From Ctena decussata (lineage: Eukaryota; Mollusca; Bivalvia; Lucinida; Lucinidae): DNA of 64,000 nucleotides. The stretch covers positions 68,174,123 through 68,238,122 of the forward strand of contig OZ022503.1 in assembly GCA_963989385.1 (NCBI GenBank), given 5' to 3'. Positions 11,948 through 27,028 of this stretch are shown one piece after another. The position numbers were made by a program, and so were the translations under genes. Position 1 is the stretch's first letter. Every line of letters starts with the position of its first letter. A model generated the notes under the pieces. It saw only the letters and a list, made by a program, of their open reading frames with translations, was not told the origin of the DNA and made no database searches.

Positions 11948-14900
11948 ATGGACAATTATTTGCGCTGTTATTTGCCCCAGGCATGTACCTATGTAATTAC
12001 CGTTTACAGTGCAAAGATGGATGTTATCGGTCGCTGAACGTCGGAGCAGTAGGCGTTTGATGCATTTTCCCATAGGGTCCAATGCAAAATTGACACCTCA
12101 TTTTCTCCATTCTCAAGAGCTTTGAGTCTCTGCAAAACATATACATGTGTAGACACAAATAAGTGAAATAGAATGAAGGCTATTTCAGCTTTAGCTTTTA
12201 TTCCGTTTGGGAGCTAAAGTCGCACAAACTTTTGTTTACAAAAATTTCGATGGCCTATAGTTCGCAAGTTATGCAATCAGTTGACATAAGATTGTGCATG
12301 CATGTAGACATTTTAATGACCTTTATATATGCCAGGTTTCAGATGGCTACCTACTCAGACAAGCAAGCAGTAGCGGTTTGAAATTTTTACAACCTGGGCT
12401 ACACGTTCGGGACGATTCGTGACCTTAGGTGACTTGCACAATTCGGGCTGAAACTAGTGCCAAATGAGAGGGTTGGGATAAACATTCAATTGACCAGATG
12501 TGCCAAAAATTCTCGTTCTTTAGTTTTCGAGTTATAGCCCCTGGAAGTCGTAAACTGCACGACTTTGACCTCGAATATCTCGACAACGGAGAAAGGAGAA
12601 TTTCTGGGATTTTTCCGAAGAAATATATGGGAATTATCTGTAATTTTAGCACAGTTTCAGAACGATTCGTGAAAGTCACCTTTTAAGAATAACTTCCACT
12701 GCAGGCCAATACATAAATGTTTGCTCCTTTATTACTCTGCACATGGATAATTATTTGCGCTGTTATTTGCCCCAGGCATGTACCTATGTAATTACCGTTT
12801 ACAGTGCAAAGATGGATGTTATCGGTCGCTGAACGTCGGAGCAGTAGGCGTTTAATGCATTTTCCCATAGGGTCCAATGCAAAATTGACACCTCATTTTC
12901 TCCATTCTCAAGAGCTTTGAGTCTCTGCAAAACATATACATGTGTAGACACAAATAAGTGAAATAGAATGAAGGCTATTTCAGCTTTAGCTTTTATTCCG
13001 TTTGGGAGCTAAAGTCGCACAAACTTTTGTTTACAAAAAATTCGATGGCCTATAGTTCGCAAGTTATGCAATCAGTTGACATAAGATTGTGCATGCATGT
13101 AGACATGTTAATGGCCTTTATATATGCCAAGTTTCAGATGGCTACCTACTCAGACAAGCAAGCAGTAGCGGTTTGAAATTTTCACAATTTGGGCTACACG
13201 TTCGGGACGATTCGTGACCTTAGGTGACTTGCACAATTCGGGCTGAAACTGGTGTCAAATGAGAGGGTTGGGATAAACATTCAATTGACCATATGTGCCA
13301 AAAATTCTCGTTCTTTAGTTTTCGAGTCATAGCCCCTGGAAGTCGTAAACTGCACGACTTTGCCCTCGAATATCTCGACAACGGAGAAAGGAGAATTTCT
13401 GGGATTTTTCCGAAGAAATATATGGGAATTATCTGTAATTTTAGCACAGTTTCAGAACGATTCGTGAAAGCCACCTTTTAAGAATAACTTCCACTGCAGG
13501 CCAATACATAAATGTTTGCTCCTTTATTACTCTGCACATGGACAATTATTTGCGCTGTTATTTGCCCCAGGCATGTACCTATGTAATTACCGTTTACAGT
13601 GCAAAGATGGATATTATCGGTCGCTGAACGTCGGAGCAGTAGGCGTTTAATGCATTTTCCCATAGGGTCCAATGCAAAATTGACACCTCATTTTCTCCAT
13701 TCTCAAGACCTTTGAGTCTCTGCAAAACATATACATGTGTAGACACAAATAAGTGAAATAGAATGAAGGCTATTTCAGCTTTAGCTTTTATTCCGTTTGG
13801 GAGCTAAAGTCGCACAAACTTTTGTTTACAAAAATTATGATGGCCTATAGTTCGCAAGTTATGCAATCAGTTGACATAAGATTGTGCATGCATGTAGACA
13901 TGTTAATGACCTTTATATATGCCAAGTTTCAGATGGCTACCTACTCAGACAAGCAAGCAGTAGCGGTTTGAAATTTTCACAACTTGGGCTACACGTTCGG
14001 GACGATTCGTGACCTTAGGTGACTTGCACAATTCGGGCTGAAACTAGTGTCAAATGAGAGGGTTGGGATAAACATTCAATTGACCAGATGTGCCAAAAAT
14101 TCTCGTTCTTTAGTTTTCGAGTTATAGCCCCTGAAAGTCGTAAACTGCACGACTTTGCCCTCGAATATCTCGACAACGGAGAAAGGAGAATTTCTGGGAT
14201 TTTTCCGAAGAAATATATGGGAATTATCTGTAATTTTAGCACAGTTTCAGAACAATTCGTGAAAGTCACCTTTTAAGAATAACTTCCACTGCAGGCCAAT
14301 ACATAAATGTTTGCTCCTTTATTAATCTGCACATGGACAATTATTTGCGCTGTTATTTGCCCCAGGCATGTACCTATGTAATTACCGTTTACAGTGCAAA
14401 GATGGATGTTATCGGTCGCTGAACGTCGGAGCAGTAGGCGTTTAATGCATTTTCCCATAGGGTCCAATGCAAAATTGACACCTCATTTTCTCCATTCTCA
14501 AGAGCTTTGAGTCTCTGCAAAACATATACATGTGTAGACACAAATAAGTGAAATAGAATGAAGGCTATTTCAGCTTTAGCTTTTATTCCGTTTGGGAGCT
14601 AAAGTCGCACAAACGTTTGTTTACAAAAATTTCGATGGCCTATAGTTCGCAAGTTATGCAATCAGTTGACATAAGATTGTGCATGCATGTAGACATGTTA
14701 ATGGCCTTTATATATGCCAAGCTTCAGATGGCTACCTACTCAGACAAGCAAGCAGTAGCGGTTTGAAATTTTCACAACTTGGGCTACACGTTCGGGACGA
14801 TTCGTGACCTTAGGTGACTTGCACAATTCGGGCTGAAACTAGTGCCAAATGAGAGGGTTGGGATAAACATTCAATTGACCATATGTGCCAAAAATTCTCG

Positions 14901-16857
14901 TTCTTTAGTTTTCGAGTTATAGCCCCTGGAAGTCGTAAACTGCACGACTTTGACCTCGAATATCTCGACAACGGACAAAGGAGAAATTCTGGGATTTTTC
15001 CCAAGAAATATATGGGAATTATCTGTGATTTTAGCACAGTTTCAGAACGATTCGTGAAAGTCACCTTTTAAGAATAATTTCCACTGCAGGCCCATACATA
15101 AAAGTTTGCTCCTTTATTACTCTGCACATGGACAATTATTTGCGCTGTTATTTGCCCCAGGCATGTACCTATGTAAATACCGTTCACAGTGCAAAGATGG
15201 ATGTTATCGGTCGCTGAACGTCGGAGCCGTAGGCGTTTAATGCATTTTCCCATAGGGTCCAATGCAAAATTGACACCTCATTTTCTCCATTCTCAAGAGC
15301 TTTGAGTATCTGCAAAACATATACATGTGTAGACACAAATAAGTGAAATAGAATGAAGGCTATTTCAGCTTTAGCTTTTATTCCGTTTGGGAGCTAAAGT
15401 CGCACAAACTTTTGTTTACAAAAATTTCGATGGCCTATAGTTCGCAAGTTATGCAATCAGTTGACATAAGATTGTGCATGCATGTAGACATGTTAATGGC
15501 CTTTATATATGCCAAGTTTCAGATGGCTACCTACTCAGACAAGCAAGCAGTAGCGGTTTGAAATTTTCACAATTTGGGCTACACGTTCGGGACGATTCGT
15601 GACCTTAGGTGACTTGCACCATTCGGGCTGAAACTAAACTAGTGCCAAATGAGAGGGTTGGGATAAACATTCAATTGACCATATGTGCCAAAAATTCTCG
15701 TTCTTTAGTTTTCGAGTCATAGACCCTGGAAGTCGTAAACTGCACGACTTTGCCCTCGAATATCTGGACAACGGAGAAAGGAGAATTTCTGGGATTTTTT
15801 CCCAAGAAATATATGGGAATTATCTGTAATTTTAGCACAGTTTCAGAACGATTCGTGAAAGTCACCTTTTAAGAATAACTTCCACTGCAGGCCCATACAT
15901 AAAAGTTTGCTCCTTTATTACTCTGCACATGGACAATTTTTTGCGCTGTTATTTGCCCCAGGCATGTACCTATGTAATTACCGTTTACAGTGCAAAGATG
16001 GATGTTATCGGTCGATGAACTTTGGAGCAGTAGGCGTTTAATGCATTTTCCCATAGGGTCCAATGCAAAATTGACACCTCATTTTCTCCATTCTCAAGAG
16101 CTTTGAGTCTCTGCAAAACATATACATGTGTAGACACAAATAAGTGAAATAGAATGAAGGCTATTTCAGCTTTAGCTTTTATTCCGTTTGGGAGCTAAAG
16201 TCGCACAAACTTTTGTTTACAAAATTTCGATGGCCTATAGTTCGGCAGTTATGCAATCAGTTGACATAAAATTGTGCATGCATGTAGACATGTTAATGGC
16301 CTTTATATATGCCAAGTTTCAGATGGCTACCTACTCAGACAAGCAAGCAGTAGCGGTTTGAAATTTTCACAACTTGGGCTACACGTTCGGGACGATTCGT
16401 GACCTTAGGTGACTTGCACAATTCGGGCTGAAACTAGTGTCAAATGAGAGGGTTGGGATAAACATTCAATTGACCAGATGTGCCAAAAATTCTCGTTCTT
16501 TAGTTTTCGAGTTATAGCCCCTGGAAGTCGTAAACTGCACGACTTTGCCCTCGAATATCTCGACAACGGAGAAAGGAGAATTTCTGGGATTTTTCCGAAG
16601 AAATATATGGGAATTATCTGTAATTTTAGCACAGTTTCAGAACGATTCGTGAAAGTCACCTTTTAAGAATAACTTCCACTGCAGGCCAATACATAAATGT
16701 TTGCTCCTTTATTACTCTGCACATGGACAATTATTTGCGCTGTTATTTGCCCTAGGCATGTACCTATGTAATTACCGTTTACAGTGCAAAGATGGATGTT
16801 ATCGGTCGCTGAACGTCGGAGCCGTAGGCGTTTAATGCATTTTCCCATAGGGTCCAA
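11817..16857 (+). repeat. CCAATACATAAATG sub-family cluster
   Basis: Units starting at 11817, 11888, 12683, 13478, 14273 and 16663 read CCAATACATAAATGTTTGC where most units read CCCATACATAAAAGTTTGC. Units 15068 and 15869 interrupt the run with the common form. The clustering indicates local amplification of a variant, followed by partial mixing with other units. Confidence 0.85.
15631..15640 (+). repeat. 5-bp duplication (AAACT twice)
   Basis: GGCTGAAACTAAACTAGTG replaces the usual GGCTGAAACTAGTG. This makes the 15068-15868 unit 801 bp. It is private to this copy. Confidence 0.9.
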
Positions 16858-18520
16858 TGCAAAATTGACACCTCATTTTCTCCATTCTCAAGAGCTTTGA
16901 GTCTCTGCAAAACATATACATGTGTAGACACAAATAAGTGAAATAGAATGAAGGCTATTTCAGCTTTAGCTTTTATTCCGTTTGGGAGCTAAAGTCGCAC
17001 AAACTTTTGTTTACAAAAATTTCGATGGCCTATAGTTCGCAAGTTATGCAATCAGTTGACATAAGATTGTGCATGCATGTAGACATGTTAATGGCCTTTA
17101 TATATGCCAAGATTCAGATGGCTACCTACTCAGACAAGCAAGCAGTAGCGGTTTGAAATTTTCACAATTTGGGCTACACGTTCGGGACGATTCGTGACCT
17201 TAGGTGACTTGCACAATTCGGGCTGAAACTAGTGTCAAATGAGAGGGTTGGGATAAACATTCAATTGACCATATGTGCCAAAAATTCTCGTTATTTAGTT
17301 TTCGAGTTATAGCCCCTGGAAGTCGTAAACTGCACGACTTTGACCTCGAATATCTCGACAACGGAGAAAGGAGAAATTCTGGGATTTTTTCCCAAGAAAT
17401 ATATGGGAATTATCTGTAATTTTAGCACAGTTTCAGAACGATTCGTGAAAGTCACCTTTTAAGAATAACTTCCACTGCAGGCCCATACATAAAAGTTTGC
17501 TCCTTTATTACTCTGCACATGGACAATTATTTGCGCTGTTATTTGCCCCAGGCATGTACCTATGTAAATACCGTTCACAGTGCAAAGATGGATGTTATCG
17601 GTCGCTGAACGTCGGAGCAGTAGGCGTTTAATGCATTTTCCCATAGGGTCCAATGCAAAATTGACACCTCATTTTCTCCATTCTCAAGAGCTTTGAGTCT
17701 CTGCAAAACATATACATGTGTAGACACAAATAAGTGAAATAGAATGAAGGCTATTTCAGCTTTAGCTTTTATTCCGTTTGGGAGCTAAAGTCGCACAAAC
17801 TTTTGTTTACAAAAATTTCGATGGCCTATAGTTCGCAAGTTATGCAATCAGTTGATATAAGATTGTGCATGCATGTAGACATGTTAATGGCCTTTATATA
17901 TGCCAAGTTTCAGATGGCTACCTACTCAGACAAGCAAGCAGTAGCGGTTTGAAATTTTCACAATTTGGGCTACACGTTCGGGACGATTCGTGACCTTAGG
18001 TGACTTGCACAATTCGGGCTGAAACTAGTGCCAAATGAGAGGGTTGGGATAAACATTCAATTGACCATATGTGCCAAAAATTCTCGTTCTTTAGTTTTCG
18101 AGTTATAGCCCCTGGAAGTCGTAAACTGCACGACTTTGCCCTCGAATATCTCGACAACGGAGAAAGGAGAATTTCTGGGATTTTTCCGAAGAAATAGATG
18201 GGAATTATCTGTGATTTTAGCACAGTTTCAGAACGATTCGTGAAAGTCACCTTTTAAGAATAACTTCCACTGCAGGCCCATACATAAAAGTTTGCTCCTT
18301 TATTACTCTGCACATGGACAATTATTTGCGCTGTTATTTGCCCCAGGCAAGTACCTATGTATTTACCTTTTACAGTGCAAAGATGGATGTTATCGGTCGC
18401 TGAACGTCGGAGCAGTAGGCGTTTAATGCATTTTCCCATAGTGTCCAATGCAAAATTGACACCTCATTTTCTCCATTCTAAAGAGCTTTGAGTCTCTGCA
18501 AAACATATACATGTGTAGAC

Positions 18521-18574
18521 ACAAATAAGTGAAATAGAATGAAGGTTACAAATAAGTGGAATAGAATGAAGGCT
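18521..18574 (+). repeat. 27-bp imperfect tandem duplication
   Basis: ACAAATAAGTGAAATAG at 18521 is followed 27 bp later, at 18548, by ACAAATAAGTGGAATAG. The unit starting at 18254 is therefore 823 bp long. The second copy carries the GTGGAATAG variant also found near 19353, 24123 and 32879, while the first has the common GTGAAATAG. Slippage followed by mutation, or misaligned recombination between two unit types, would both fit; the second explains the mixed variants directly. Confidence 0.9.
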
Positions 18575-20666
18575 ATTTCAGCTTTAGCGTTTATTCCGTT
18601 TGGGAGCTAAAGTCGCACAAACTTTTGTTTACAAAAATTTCGATGGCCTATAGTTCGCAAGTTATGCAATCAGTTGACATAAGATTGTGCATGCATGTAG
18701 ACACGTTAATGGCCTTTATATATGCCAAGATTCAGATGGCTACCTACTCAGACAAGCAAGCAGTAGCGGTTTGAAATTTTCACAATTTGGGCTACACGTT
18801 CGGGACGATTCGTGACCTTAGGTGACTTGCACAATTCGGGCTGAAACTAGTGCCAAATGAGAGGGTTGGGATAAACATTCAATTGACCATATGTGCCAAA
18901 AATTCTCGTTCTTTAGTTTTCGAGTTATAGCCCCTGGAAGTCGTAAACTGCACGACTTTGCCCTCGAATATCTCGACAACGGAGAAAGGAGAATTTCTGG
19001 GATTTTTTCCCAAGAAATATATGGGAATTATCTGTAATTTTAGCACAGTTTCAGAACGATTCGTGAAAGTCACCTTTTAAGAATAACTTCCACTGCAGGC
19101 CCATACATAAAAGTTTGCTCCTTTATTACTCTGCACATGGACAATTATTTTCGCTGTTATTTGCCCCAGGCATGTACCTATGTAATTACCGTTTACAGTG
19201 CAAAGATGGATGTTATCGGTCGCTGAACGTCGGAGCAGTAGGCGTTTAATGCATTTTCCCATAGTGTCCAATGCAAAATTGACACCTCATTTTCTCCATT
19301 CTCAAGAGCTTTGAGTCTCTGCAAAACATATACATGTGTAGACACAAATAAGTGGAATAGAATGAAGGCTATTTCAGCTTTAGCTTTTATTCCGTTTGGG
19401 AGCTAAAGTCGCACAAACTTTTGTTTACAAAATATTCGATGGCCTATAGTTCGCAAGTTATGCAATCAGTTGACATAAGATTGTGCATGCATGTAGACAT
19501 GTTAATGGCCTTTATATATGCCAAGTTTCAGATGGCTACCTACTTAGACAAGCAAGCCGTAGCGGTTTGAAATTTTCTTAATTTGGGCTACACGTTCGGG
19601 ACGATTCGTGACCTTAGGTGACTTGCACAATTCGGGCTGAAACTAGTGCCAAATGAGAGGGTTGGGATTAACATTCAATTGACCATATGTGCCAAAAATT
19701 CTCGTTCTTTAGTTTTCGAGTTATAGCCCCTGGAAGTCGTAAACTGCACGACTTTGCCCGCGAATATCTCGACAACGGAGAAAGGAGAATTTCTGGGATT
19801 TTTCCGAAGAAATATATGGGAATTATCTGTAATTTTAGCACAGTTTCAGAACGATTCGTGAAAGTCACCTTTTAAGAATAACTTCCACTGCAGGCCCATA
19901 CATAAAAGTTTGCTCCTTTATTACTCTGCACATGGACAATTATTTGCGCTGTTATTTGCCCCAGGCATGTACCTATATAATTACCGTTTACAGTGCAAAG
20001 ATGGATGTTATCGGTCGCTGAACGTCGGAGCAGTAGGCGTTTAATGCATTTTCCCATAGGGTCCAATGCAAAATTGACACCTCATTTTCTCCATTCTCAA
20101 GAGCTTTGAATCTCTGCAAAACATATACATGTGTAGACACAAATAAGTGAAATACAATGAAGGCTATTTCAGCTTTAGCGTTTATTCCGTTTGGGAGCTA
20201 AAGTCGCACAAACTTTTGTTTACAAAAATTTCGATGGCCTATAGTTCGCAAGTTATGCAATCAGTTGACATAAGATTGTGCATGCATGTAGACATGTTAA
20301 TGGCCTTTATATATGCCAAGTTTCAGATGGCTACCTACTCAGACAAGCAAGCAGTAGCGGTTTGACATTTTCACAATTTGGGCTTCACGTTCGGGACGAT
20401 TCGTGACCTTAGGTGACTTGCAAAATTCGGCCTGAAACTAGTGCCAAATGAGAGGGTTGGGATAAACATTCAATTGACCATATGTGCCAAAAATTCTCGT
20501 TCTTTAGTTTTCGAGTTATAGCCCCTGGAAGTCGTAAACTGCACGACTTTGCCCTCGAATATCTCGACAACGGAAAAAGGAGAATTTCTGGGATTTTTCC
20601 GAAGAAATATATGGGAATTATCTGTAATTTTAGCACAGTTTCAGAACGATTCGTGAAAGTCACCTT

Positions 20667-22255
20667 TTAAGAATAACTTCCACTGCAGGCCATACATAAA
20701 AGTTTGCTCCTTTATTACTCTGCACATGGACAATTATTTGCGCTGTTATTTGCCCCAGGCATGTACCTATGTAATTTACGTTTACAGTGCAAAGATGGAT
20801 GTTATCGGTCGCTGAACGTCGGAGCAGTAGACGTTTAATGCATATTCCCATAGTGTCCAATGCAAAATTGACACCTCATTTTCTCCATTCTCAAGAGCTT
20901 TGAGTCTCTGCAAAACATATACATGTGTAGACACGAATAAGTGAAATAGAATGAAGGCTATTTCAGCTTTAGCTTTTATTCCGTTTGGGAGCTAAAGTCG
21001 CACAAACTTTTGTTTACAAAAATTTCGATGGCCTATAGTTCGCAAGTTATGCAATCAGTTGACATAAGATTGTGCATGCATGTAGATATGTTAATGGCCT
21101 TTATATATGCCAAGTTTCAGATGGCTACCTACTCAGACAAGCAAGCAGTAGCGGTTTGAAATTTTCACAACTTGGGCTACACGTTCGGGACGATTCGTGA
21201 CCTTAGGTGACTTGCACAATTCGGGCTGAAACTAGTGCATAATGAGAGGGTTGGGATAAACATTCAATTGACCATATGTGCCAAAAATTCTCGTTCTTTA
21301 GTTTTCGAGTTATAGCCCCTGGAAGTCGTAAACTGCACGACTTTGCCCTCGAATATCTCGACAACGGAAAAAGGAGAATTTCTGGGATTTTTCCGAAGAA
21401 ATATATGGGAATTATCTGTAATTTTAGCACAGTTTCAGAACGATTCGTGAAAGTCACCTTTTAAGAATAACTTCCACTGCAGGCCATACATAAAAGTTTG
21501 CTCCTTTATTACTCTGCACATGGACAATTATTTGCGCTGTTATTTGCCCCAGGCATGTACCTATGTAATTTACGTTTACAGTGCAAAGATGGATGTTATC
21601 GGTCGCTGAACGTCGGAGCAGTAGACGTTTAATGCATATTCCCATAGTGTCCAATGCAAAATTGACACCTCATTTTCTCCATTCTCAAGAGCTTTGAGTC
21701 TCTGCAAAACATATACATGTGTAGACACGAATAAGTGAAATAGAATGAAGGCTATTTCAGCTTTAGCTTTTATTCCGTTTGGGAGCTAAAGTCGCACAAA
21801 CTTTTGTTTACAAAAATTTCGATGGCCTATAGTTCGCAAGTTATGCAATCAGTTGACATAAGATTGTGCATGCATGTAGATATGTTAATGGCCTTTATAT
21901 ATGCCAAGTTTCAGATGGCTACCTACTCAGACAAGCAAGCAGTAGCGGTTTGAAATTTTCACAATTTGGGCTACACGTTCGGGACGATTCGTGACCTTAG
22001 GTGACTTGCACAATTCGGGCTGAAACTGGTGCATAATGAGAGGGTTGGGATAAACATTCAATTGACCATATGTGCCAAAAATTCTCGTTCTTTAGTTTTC
22101 GAGTTATAGCCGCTGGAAGTCGTAAACTGCACGACTTTGCCCTCGAATATCTCGACAACGGAGAAAGGAGAATTTCTGGGATTTTTTCCCAAGAAATATA
22201 TGGGAATTATCTGTAATTTTAGCACAGTTTCAGAACGATTTGTGAAAGTCACCTT
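20667..22255 (+). repeat. Unit pair with GCCATACAT and CATATTCCCATAGTG variants
   Basis: Units 20667 and 21461 share GCAGGCCATACATAAAAG (one C lost), GTAGACGTTTAATGCATATTCCC, CATAGTGTCC, ACACGAATAAGTG and GTAGATATG. The same set recurs in unit 37337, and a subset in unit 25439. These four units are a distinct lineage dispersed over 17 kb. Confidence 0.88.
21185..22250 (+). repeat. Long-range duplicated segment, copy 1 (partner 37061-38126)
   Basis: About 1.07 kb appears identical to 37061-38126 (offset 15,876). Shared rare variants are GTGCATAATGAG, GCCATACATAAAAG, ACACGAATAAG, GTAGATATG, ACTGGTGCATAATG, GCCGCTGGAAG and ACGATTTGTG. Identity ends on the left at a CGTTCGGG versus CCTTCGGG difference, and on the right at CCTTTGAAG (22253) versus CCTTTTAAG. 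Confidence 0.85.
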
Positions 22256-25200
22256 TGAAGAATAACTTCCACTGCAGGCCCATACATAAAAGTTTTCTCC
22301 TTTATTACTCTGCACATGGACAATTATTTGCGCTGTTATTTGCCCCAGGCATGTACCTATGTAATTACCGTTTACAGTGCAAAGATGGATGTTATCGGTC
22401 GCTGAACGTCGGAGCAGTAGGCGTTTAATGCATTTTCCCATAGGGTCCAATGCAAAATTGACACCTCATTTTCTCCATTCTCAAGGGCTTTGAGTCTCTG
22501 CAAAAAATATACATGTGTAGACACAAATAAGTGAAATAGAATGAAGGCTATTTCAGCTTTAGCTTTTATTCCATTTGGGAGCTAAAGTCGCACAAACTTT
22601 TGTTTACAAAAATTTCGATGGCCTATAGTTCGCAAGTTATGCAATCAGTTGACATAAGATTGTGCATGCCTGTAGACATGTTAATGGCCTTTATATGTGC
22701 CAAGTTTCAGATGGCTTCCTACTCAGACCAGGAAGCAGTAGCGGTTTGAAATTTTCACAATTTGGGCTACACGTTCGGGACGATTCGTGACCTTAGGTGA
22801 CTTGCACAATTCGGGCTGAAACTAGTGCCAAATGAGAGGGTTGGGATAAACATTCAATTGACCATATGTGCCAAAAATTCTCGTTCTTTAGTTTTCGAGT
22901 TATAGCCCCTGGAAGTCGTAAACTGCACGACTTTGCCCTCGAATATCTCGACAACGGAGAAAGGAGAATTTCTGGGATTTTTTCCCAAGAAATATATGGG
23001 AATTATCTGTAATTTTAGCACAGTTTCAGAACGATTCGTGAAAGTCACCTTTTAAGAATAACTTCCACTGCAGGCCCATACATAAAAGTTTGCTCCTTTA
23101 TTACTCTGCACATGGACAATTATTTGCGCTGTTATTTGCCCCAGGCATGTACCTATGTAATTACCGTTTACAGTGCAAAGATGGATGTTATCGGTCGCTG
23201 AACGTCGGAGCAGTAGGCGTTTAATGCATTTTCCCATAGGGTCCAATGCAAAATTGACACCTCATTTTCTCCATTCTCAAGTACTTTGAGTCTCTGCAAA
23301 AAATATACATGTGTAGACACAAATAAGTGAAATAGAATGAAGGCTATTTCAGCTTTAGCTTTTATTCCGTTTGGGAGCTAAAGTCGCACAAACTTTTGTT
23401 TACAAAACTTTCGATGGCCTATAGTTCGCAAGTTATGCAATCAGTTGACATAAGATTGTGCATGCATGTAGACATGTTAATGGCCTTTATATATGCCAAG
23501 TTTCAGATGGCTACCTACTCAGACAAGCATGCAGTAGCGGTTTGAAATTTTCACAATTTGGGCTACACGTTCGGGACGATTCATGACCTTAGGTGACTTG
23601 CATAATTCGGGCTGAAACTAGTGCCAAATGAGAGGGTTGGGATAAACATTCAATTGACCATATGTGCCAAAAATTCTCGTTCTTTAGTTTTCGAGTTATA
23701 GCCCCTGGAAGTCGTAAACTGCACGACTTTGCCCTCGAATATCTCGACAACGGAGAAAGGAGAATTTCTGGGATTTTTTCCCAAGAAATATATGGGAATT
23801 ATCTGTAATTTTAGCACAGTTTCAGAACGATTCGTGAACGTCACCTTTTAAGAATAACTTCCACTGCAGGCCCATACATAAAAGTTTGCTCCTTTATAAC
23901 ACTGCACATGGACAATTATTTGCGCTGTTATTTGCCCCAGGCATGAACCTATGTAATTACCGTTTACAGTGCAAAGATGGATGTTATCGGTCGCTGAACG
24001 TCGGAGCAGTAGGCGTTTAATGCATTTTCCCATAGGGTCCAATGCAAAATTGACACCTCATTTTCTCCATTCTGAAGAGCTTTGAGTCTCTGCAAAACAT
24101 ATACATGTGTAGACACAAATAAGTGGAATAGAATGAAGGCTATTTCAGCTTTAGCTTTTATTCCGTTTGGGAGCTAAAGTCGCACAAACTTTTGTTTACA
24201 AAAATTTCGATGGCCTATAGTTCGCAAGTTATGCAATCAGTTGACATAAGATTGTGCATGCATATAGACATGTTAATGGCCTTTATATATGCCAAGTTTC
24301 AGATGGCTACCAACTCAGACAAGCAAGCAGTAGCGGTTTGAAATTTTCACAATTTGGGCTACACCTTCGGGACGATTCGTGTCCTTAGGTGACTTGCACA
24401 ATTCGGGCTGAAACTAGTGCCAAATGAGAGGGTTGGGATAAACATTCAATTGACTATATGTGCCAAAAAATCTCGTTCTTTAGTTTTCGAGTTATAGCCC
24501 CTGGAAGTCGTAAACTGCACGACTTTGCCCTCGAATATCTCGACAATGGAGAAAGGAGAATTTCTGGGATTTTTTCCCAATAAATATATGGGAATTATCT
24601 GCAATTTTAGCACTGTTTCAGAACGATTCGTGAAAGTCACCTTTTAAGAATAACTTCCACTGCAGGCCCATACATAAAAGTTTGCTCCTTTATTACTCTG
24701 CACATGGACAATTATTTGCGCTGTTATTTGCCCCAGGCATGTACCTATGTAATTACCGTTTACAGTGCAAAGATGGATGTTATCGGTCGCTGAACGTCGG
24801 AGCAGTAGGCGCTTAATGCATTTTCCCATAGGGTCCAATGCAAAATTGACACCTCATTTTCTCCATTCTGAAGAGCTTTGAGTCTCTGCAAAACATATAC
24901 ATGTGTAGACACAAATAAGTGAAATAGAATGAAGGCTATTTCAGCTTTAGCTTTTATTCCGTTTGAGAGCTAAAGTCGCACAAACTTTTGTTTGCAAAAA
25001 TTTCGATGGCCTATAGTTCGCAAGTTATGCAATCAGTTGACATAAGATTGTGCATGCATGTAGACATGTTAATGGCCTTTATATATGCCAAGTTTCAGAT
25101 GGCTACCAACTCAGACAAGCAAGCAGTAGCGGTTTGACATTTTCAAAATTAGGGCTACACCTTCGGGACGATTCGTGACCTTAGGTGACTTGCACAATTC

Positions 25201-27028
25201 GGGATGAAACTAGTGCCAAATGAGAGGGTTGGGATAAACATTCAATTGACTATATGTGCCAAAAATTCTCGTTCTTTAGTTTTCGAGTTATAGCCCCTGG
25301 AAGTCGTAAACTGCACGACTTTGCCCTCGAATATCTCGACAACGGAGAAAGGAGAATTTCTGGGATTTTTCCGAAGAAATATATGGGAATTATCTGTAAT
25401 TTTAGCACAGTTTCAGAACGATTCGTGAAAGTCACCTTTTAAGAATAACTTCCACTGCAGGCCCATACATAAAAGTTTGCTCCTTTATTACTCTGCACAT
25501 GGACAATTATTTGCGCTGTTATTTGCCCCAGGCATGTACCTATGTAATTACCGTTTACAGTGCAAAGATGGATGTTATCGGTCGCTGAACGTCGGAGCAG
25601 TAGACGTTTAATGCATATTCCCATAGTGTCCAATGCAAAATTGACACCTCATTTTCTCCATTCTCAAGAGCTTTGAGTCTCTGCAAAACATATACATGTG
25701 TAGACACGAATAAGTGAAATAGAATGAAGGCTATTTCAGCTTTAGCTTTTATTCCGTTTGGGAGCTAAAGTCGCACAAACTTTTGTTTACAAAAATTTCG
25801 ATGGCCTATAGTTCGCAAGTTATGCAATCAGTTGACATAAGATTGTGCATGCATGTAGATATGTTAATGGCCTTTATATATGCCAAGTTTCAGATGGCTA
25901 CCTACTCAGACAAGCAAGAAGTAGGGGTTTGAAATTTTCACAATTTGGGCTACACGTTCGGGACGATTCGTGACCTTAGGTGACTTGCACAATTCGGGCT
26001 GAAACTAGTGCATAATGAGAGGGTTGGGATAAACATTCAATTGACCATATGTGCCAAAAATTCTCGTTCTTTAGTTTTCGAGTTATAGCCCCTGGAAGTC
26101 GTTAACTGCACGACTTTGCCCTCGAATATCTCGACAACGGAGAAAGGAGAATTTCTGGGATTTTTCCAAAGAAATATATGGGAATTATCTGTAATTTTAG
26201 CACAGTTTCAGAACGATTCGTGAAAGTCACCTTTTAAGAATAACTTCCACTGCAGGCCCATACATAAAGTTTGCTCCTTTATTACTCTGCACATGGACAA
26301 TTATTTGCGCTGTTATTTGCCCCAGGCATGTACCTATGTAATTACCGTTTACAGTGCAAAGATGGATGTTATCGGTCGCTGAACGTCGGAGCAGTAGGCG
26401 TTTAATGCATTTTCCCATAGGGTCCAATGCAAAATTGACACCTCATTTTCTCCATTCTCAAGGGCTTTGAGTCTCTGCAAAAAATATACATGTGTAGACA
26501 CAAATAAGTGAAATAGAATGAAGGCTATTTCAGCTTTAGCTTTTATTCCGTTTGGGAGCTAAAGTCGCACAAACTTTTGTTTACAAAAAGTTCGATGGCC
26601 TATAGTTCGCAAGTTATGCAATCAGTTGACATAAGATTGTGCATGCATGTAGACATGTTAATGGCCTTTATATATGCCAAGTTTCAGATGGCTACCTACT
26701 CAGACAAGCAAGCAGTAGCGGTTTGAAATTTTCACAATTTGGGCTACACGTTCGGGTCGATTCATGACCTTAGGTGACTTGCACAATTCGGGCTGAAACT
26801 AGTGCCAAATGAGAGGGTTGGGATAAACATTCAATTGACTATATGTGCCAAAAATTCTCGTTCTTTAGTTTTCGAGTTATAGCCCCTGGAAGTCGTAAAC
26901 TGCACGACTTTGCCCTCGAATATCTCGACAACGGAGAAAGGAGAATTTCTGGGATTTTTTCCCAATAAATATATGGGAATTATCTGCAATTTTAGCACTG
27001 TTTCAGAATGATTCGTGAAAAACACATT

